6,770 bases of DNA. Source: an uncultured Parabacteroides sp. (GTDB lineage Bacteria; Bacteroidota; Bacteroidia; Bacteroidales; Tannerellaceae). The notes beneath the pieces were generated by a model that saw only the letters and a list, made by a program, of their open reading frames with translations, searched no databases and was not told the origin of the DNA. This document shows positions 3,244-6,770 of the stretch, piece after piece. Every line of letters begins with the position of its first letter. The first letter of the stretch is position 1. A program made the position numbers and the translations under genes. The DNA lies in contig CAKUZF010000065.1 in assembly GCA_934718155.1 (NCBI GenBank), positions 1-6,770 on the forward strand. Reading direction: 5' to 3'.

Positions 3244-6222
3244 ATGAAAACACTCCGCTGGCTACTTTATTTAGTATGCACTTGCGCTCTTTTCGCCGCT
3301 TGTCACGACGACGATGAGCCAATCTATCCCCCCGAAGAAGATAACAACGTCTTGTTTGCTGGGGAAAACAAGGTTATTACTTTACAAGAGGAGACAAAGA
3401 ACTTCCGTTCTCCTGGGTACCGATGCAAGATAATGGCGGGTGACGGCAGAGAGTTTACGCGCATCGGCGATCATGTGCGTTTGGAAGGTTTGTCTATATT
3501 GACATTCCAAACGGGATTGAAGCCGGGCATCTATCGCCTTCTCGCTTTGGAATATCCGGAACTGACCGCTGGCTCGTCTGACACAACGTGGGTGGAATAC
3601 GGACTGGGCTGCCGTGTTGAAATTTCCAATTCGGGAGAGGTGAAGATACTCGATAGTTTTAACTCTTCCCTTAACTTTTCAGGTAAAGGAACGAAGGAAG
3701 ATCCTTACATCATCTCCAGCTATAGCCACTTGAAGAATCTGCGAAACATCATCAACGACCAACGTCAGAATTCGGAGGTGACGAAATACACCTATTTCAA
3801 ACAGGTGGCGAACATCGACATGGACAAGGCATCGTGGGATAGCGACCACAACGAAGGATGGTATCCGATTGGAGCGCAACCTACCAACCCCTACCGTGGT
3901 GTGTATGACGGAAATGGGTATAGCATCAAAAACCTTTGGAGTAATCGCCCGAACTCATCGGGCATCGCGCTGTTTGGCTTTGTGGAACAGGCCTATATCA
4001 AGAATGTAAAGATGGTTAACCCGAAAATGGAAGGAAACTATGCCGTGGGTAGCCTTGTGGGGGCAAGTGTGACCGCTGGAGACAGAGCGGATACGACCTT
4101 CATCTCTTCTTGCTCCACTACCAAAGGCTACATCAAGGGTGGTGCTGGCAGCGTTGGCAACGGCGGATTGATTGGTGTGGCCGATATGAAGAGCGTGCTG
4201 TTGATGGATAGCTGTATCAACGAAAACACGAATGTAAGCGGCGACTATGCCGTAGGCGGATTGTTGGGTGCGGGCTCATTATATTCTTATGCGAATGTAC
4301 AGCAAAGCGAGAATCACGCATCAGTCAGTTCGATGCACACTGGAGCCGGAGGCTTGGTTGGCTCAGCCGACTCTTTGTTCGTCTTGGCTTGTGTAAACAC
4401 GGGCAGCATCGTGGGCGCTACTCAGTATGATCCTTCCGATAAGGCGAGTGGTGGATTTGGTACGGGTGGTATTGCTGGCGGAACAGGAATGTCTTTCATC
4501 CACGAATCGAAGAACTCGGGGTCGATAAAAGGACACACCGGCGTTGGTGGAATCATTGGTAGCACGCGTATCGGCTCAGACGAGTTGCTGTTCAACAACA
4601 CGTTGGTTAAAGGCAGCTCAAACGAAGGATCTGTAGAGGGGCAAACAGCTGTTGGCGGCATCTGCGGAGAATCTCAGTTTGGAGCTTACATGGTTTATAA
4701 CACCGGCAGCGTGACGGCCTTAGGCGCAGATGCGCATGTCGGAGGAATTGTTGGTAACACCTCTATTTCGGTCGTTCACAATGTACTCAATGATGGTGTT
4801 GTCAGCGCCGCATCAAGCCATTGTGCAGGTGGTGTCATAGGCAAAACAACATGGGGAGCCGTTTTTGCTTGCCAGAATTATGGCGACATGAAGGTATCAG
4901 CCGACTATGCCGGTGGCGTTATCGGTCTGGCTGGTAATTATACGATGGTGAACTATTGCAGCAACCTGGCAAACATACACAATTCGGGCAAAGGTCCGAC
5001 GGGCGGTGTCATCGGTGAGATTGGCGACCCAAGAGAATGGTCGGCCATGGATATCGTCGGCTGTGTATTGGGCAGTGTAGAATGCGTAATGGGCGTGACC
5101 GGACCGCTGATCGCAGTAACGGGGGATGCTTTGAAAGGATCAGTTAGCACAACTGCTAAGGTCTTTGGGAAATTAACACACGTATTGCATATTGCAGAAA
5201 CGGGACTCGAGTATGCCTTGATGGCTACGGATGTGTCGCTCCTCTGCTACGGAATCTATGAAATGGTGGATGAGCAAGAACTCCAGCTGATGAAAAGCTC
5301 GTTGCAGGCGAAAACGTCAGAGATAGCTGGCGATGTTGCGCAAGCGATGAGCAACATACGCGGTGGCCGTGCGTGGTCGATATCTTTGCTGTCAGACGGA
5401 TTGACCCCGGAGGTGGCCCAGCTGCAGTTGGCTAACACCAACAATGTGTTATCATTCTACGAACAATCGGACGAGAACAACACCACCGTCAACTTCAATA
5501 TCAACAACAAACGAGAGGAGCGTTATAAGGAAATCGAGAAGTCGAGAAAGATTCAGAGCATCGTGCAGAAGTGTATAGCCGGCGCCTGCTGTGTGGCAGG
5601 AGCAGCCATCGCCATCGCTTCCATGGTTGTTACGGCGGGAACCTCAGCCGCGGCTGTATTGGCCGTTGCGGCCCCGATCGTGACCGTCGTTGGAGGAGCG
5701 AATGCGGTTATAGAAGGAGCTACCGACTATCAGAACAATGCCGTGGTTGTTTCCCAATGCTTCAATGTAGGAGAGATAAAGGTGGATAAAGTTGACAAAG
5801 TTGGTGGCGTTTTGGGACATGCCCAGCAATTCTGCGAAATAACGGATTGTGTCAATGCCGGTCCGTTCAACGGAAAAGCAACCACCAAAACCGGAGGTGT
5901 GGTCGGAAGAGCTGACTCCCGATCAGTCATTAAGAACTGTTTGAACGTGGGCAAAAACTGGAATTATGTCATATACAGTACAGGAGATGCCGTCACAACC
6001 AGTAACCTCTATTATTACGACCCGTACTTGGAGATACCTTCTGGCGAGCTGCCTCCTTCCGGCTTTTTCGGGAAATACCTCACCTTGGATAAGTTGTATA
6101 AAGAAGACACTTACAAGGATTGGGCTTTCAGTGGTGATTTCGCAAGGTGGCAAGTGAAGAATAGCAAAGGCTACTTCCCGGTGCCTTACCATTCAGAAAT
6201 GGAAGAAACGATCGAGGAATAA
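3244..6222 (+). CDS. Surface-exposed GLUG-repeat beta-helix lipoprotein with hydrophobic helical insert
   Basis: 992 residues. Signal peptide with lipobox FAAC (acylated Cys20), followed by HDDDE, an acidic run like the Bacteroidota lipoprotein export signal, so surface exposure is likely. Residues ~35-140 form a probable beta-rich domain. At 147-158, GKGTKEDPYIIS is the usual entry to GLUG beta-helices, followed by YPIG (207-210) and YDGNGYSIKNL (221-231). Thirteen GLUG-type [AG]xGG[LIV]xG motifs begin near 267, 305, 336, 367, 406, 433, 469, 498, 527, 555, 585, 852 and 882, about 30 residues apart. Many coils carry C-x-N-x-G (for example CVNTG 383, CFNVG 839, CLNVG 899), consistent with Cys/Asn ladders. 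The gap 592-851 is mostly a helical insert with a very hydrophobic stretch at 777-823. The C-terminus (W969 to YFPVP 977-981) resembles the usual cap. Start ATG 3244 has an A-rich leader. Function unknown; adhesion, polymer binding or pore formation are possible. Codon use is more mixed than in ffh and folD. Confidence 0.9.
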   Translation: MKTLRWLLYLVCTCALFAACHDDDEPIYPPEEDNNVLFAGENKVITLQEETKNFRSPGYRCKIMAGDGREFTRIGDHVRLEGLSILTFQTGLKPGIYRLLALEYPELTAGSSDTTWVEYGLGCRVEISNSGEVKILDSFNSSLNFSGKGTKEDPYIISSYSHLKNLRNIINDQRQNSEVTKYTYFKQVANIDMDKASWDSDHNEGWYPIGAQPTNPYRGVYDGNGYSIKNLWSNRPNSSGIALFGFVEQAYIKNVKMVNPKMEGNYAVGSLVGASVTAGDRADTTFISSCSTTKGYIKGGAGSVGNGGLIGVADMKSVLLMDSCINENTNVSGDYAVGGLLGAGSLYSYANVQQSENHASVSSMHTGAGGLVGSADSLFVLACVNTGSIVGATQYDPSDKASGGFGTGGIAGGTGMSFIHESKNSGSIKGHTGVGGIIGSTRIGSDELLFNNTLVKGSSNEGSVEGQTAVGGICGESQFGAYMVYNTGSVTALGADAHVGGIVGNTSISVVHNVLNDGVVSAASSHCAGGVIGKTTWGAVFACQNYGDMKVSADYAGGVIGLAGNYTMVNYCSNLANIHNSGKGPTGGVIGEIGDPREWSAMDIVGCVLGSVECVMGVTGPLIAVTGDALKGSVSTTAKVFGKLTHVLHIAETGLEYALMATDVSLLCYGIYEMVDEQELQLMKSSLQAKTSEIAGDVAQAMSNIRGGRAWSISLLSDGLTPEVAQLQLANTNNVLSFYEQSDENNTTVNFNINNKREERYKEIEKSRKIQSIVQKCIAGACCVAGAAIAIASMVVTAGTSAAAVLAVAAPIVTVVGGANAVIEGATDYQNNAVVVSQCFNVGEIKVDKVDKVGGVLGHAQQFCEITDCVNAGPFNGKATTKTGGVVGRADSRSVIKNCLNVGKNWNYVIYSTGDAVTTSNLYYYDPYLEIPSGELPPSGFFGKYLTLDKLYKEDTYKDWAFSGDFARWQVKNSKGYFPVPYHSEMEETIEE
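5035..5748 (+). other. Helical, hydrophobic insert domain within the GLUG beta-helix (residues ~598-835)
   Basis: Between GLUG motifs 11 and 12 the 30-residue periodicity stops for about 260 residues. Segments seen: moderately hydrophobic 604-626; likely helices 640-676 and 677-706; a polar, Asn-rich linker 730-756; a charged stretch, KREERYKEIEKSRK (756-769); then 777-823, almost free of charges and rich in Ala, Gly, Val and Ile, long enough for two membrane-spanning helices joined at TAGTS (797-801). Coils resume at VVVSQCFNVGEI (834-845). Small-residue-rich hairpins like this are known from alpha-pore-forming toxins, but no specific family is recognised. Confidence 0.6.
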
Positions 6223-6255
6223 GAATGAATATACAATCTAAAATCAGATAATCAG

Positions 6256-6770
6256 ATGAAAATACAAAGAATACCGATAGTCAGTCTATTATTCGCCCTC
6301 CTATTGATGGTTGGCAATAGCTGCAGTGACGACAACCCTTACTTGTCGAACGAGTTTGGCTCAAAGCTGGAAACGACCAAGGATTACAAGCTGAGTACCT
6401 TCTCGTTGGAAAAGAATGTATGGGAGATTCCTGATACAACGGAACATATCACTGTTCAGTTTCGCTCGCATACCGATTCGTCTGTAAAGGAGTTTGATGC
6501 GACGGTCAGCGTCGTGGATGGCAAGAACGTGATCTGTGTTCAAATTCCAAAAAGCGCCAGCCTCGCAGATAGCGACTACGATATGATAGGCTTTTTGTCA
6601 AACGGCAAGAAGTTGGACGCTCGTCTAATCGCTACGTTCAAGAATGAGATGCTCCATCAGATCATGAGCAATGAGGTGGAATACGGCCTGGAAAATGGTG
6701 ACGGAAGCGCCGAGGATCCCTACTTGATTTACACGGCGGAAGACTTCGACACGTTCGCATTCGGACTATA
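6256..6770 (+). CDS. Second lipoprotein of the same architecture (partial, runs off right edge)
   Basis: ATG 6256 opens a frame of 171 codons plus two bases, with no stop before the window end. The N-terminus, MKIQRIPIVSLLFALLLMVG followed by NSC, is a signal peptide ending in a weak lipobox (NSC, Cys23). SDDN after the Cys is again acidic, suggesting surface export. Residues ~40-140 look beta-rich. At 148-159, GDGSAEDPYLIY followed by TAEDFDTFAF is the same beta-helix entry motif that the preceding lipoprotein carries at 147-158, so GLUG-type coils probably follow outside the window. It starts 33 bases after the previous stop with no terminator between, so the two genes are probably cotranscribed tandem paralogues. 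Overall sequence similarity in the N-terminal domain is low by eye. Function unknown. The start is chosen because it gives a proper signal peptide; no Shine-Dalgarno is visible. Confidence 0.88.
   Translation, partial: MKIQRIPIVSLLFALLLMVGNSCSDDNPYLSNEFGSKLETTKDYKLSTFSLEKNVWEIPDTTEHITVQFRSHTDSSVKEFDATVSVVDGKNVICVQIPKSASLADSDYDMIGFLSNGKKLDARLIATFKNEMLHQIMSNEVEYGLENGDGSAEDPYLIYTAEDFDTFAFGL

Noticed and set aside
3244..6222. MACPF-type antimicrobial protein (as in Bacteroides BSAP lipoproteins)
   Set aside because: No MACPF signature motif was seen, and the body is clearly a GLUG-repeat beta-helix.
1..6770. CRISPR array or insertion sequence
   Set aside because: No short regularly spaced repeats with unique spacers, no transposase-like frame and no terminal inverted repeats with target duplications were found; the only long direct repeat is the tRNA pair.

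Overview
The window looks like a Bacteroidota (Bacteroidales) chromosome segment, possibly Parabacteroides or a relative; the genus is a guess. Three things point there: TAnnTTTG -7 boxes (three exact TATCTTTG copies) in place of sigma70-type promoters, A-rich start regions mostly without Shine-Dalgarno sequences, and lipoproteins whose acylated Cys is followed by an acidic run, as in surface-exported Bacteroidota lipoproteins.

Layout. (1) 1-166, minus strand: the N-terminal 55 codons of a small winged-helix protein like the AbiEi antitoxin family, running off the left edge. (2) 167-411: a divergent intergenic region with a -7 box for each direction and a TTACGGA/TCCGTAA inverted repeat. (3) 412-2685, plus strand: a housekeeping pair, ffh (SRP GTPase) and folD (methylene-THF dehydrogenase/cyclohydrolase), close enough to be cotranscribed; a Shine-Dalgarno-like AAAGGAG marks an internal folD start. 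(4) 2703-3048: a strong promoter inside a perfect 10-bp inverted repeat, two tandem tRNA-His(GTG) genes lying in identical 81-bp blocks, and an intrinsic terminator. (5) 3049-3243: a second terminator-like hairpin and a leader with short inverted and direct repeats but no canonical promoter. (6) 3244-6222: a 992-residue lipoprotein with thirteen GLUG-type beta-helix repeats, interrupted after the eleventh by a roughly 240-residue mainly helical insert that contains a 47-residue, very hydrophobic Ala/Gly/Val-rich segment. (7) 6256-6770: the first 171 codons of a second lipoprotein of the same architecture, cut by the right edge.

The left part is core translation, secretion and folate metabolism. 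The right part, just downstream of the tRNA genes, looks like accessory cell-surface DNA with less biased codon use. The most unusual item is the first lipoprotein, a surface-anchored beta-helix with an embedded membrane-active-looking domain, followed 33 bases later by a shorter-leadered paralogue. A pore-forming, adhesive or contact-dependent role is conceivable but is inference only.
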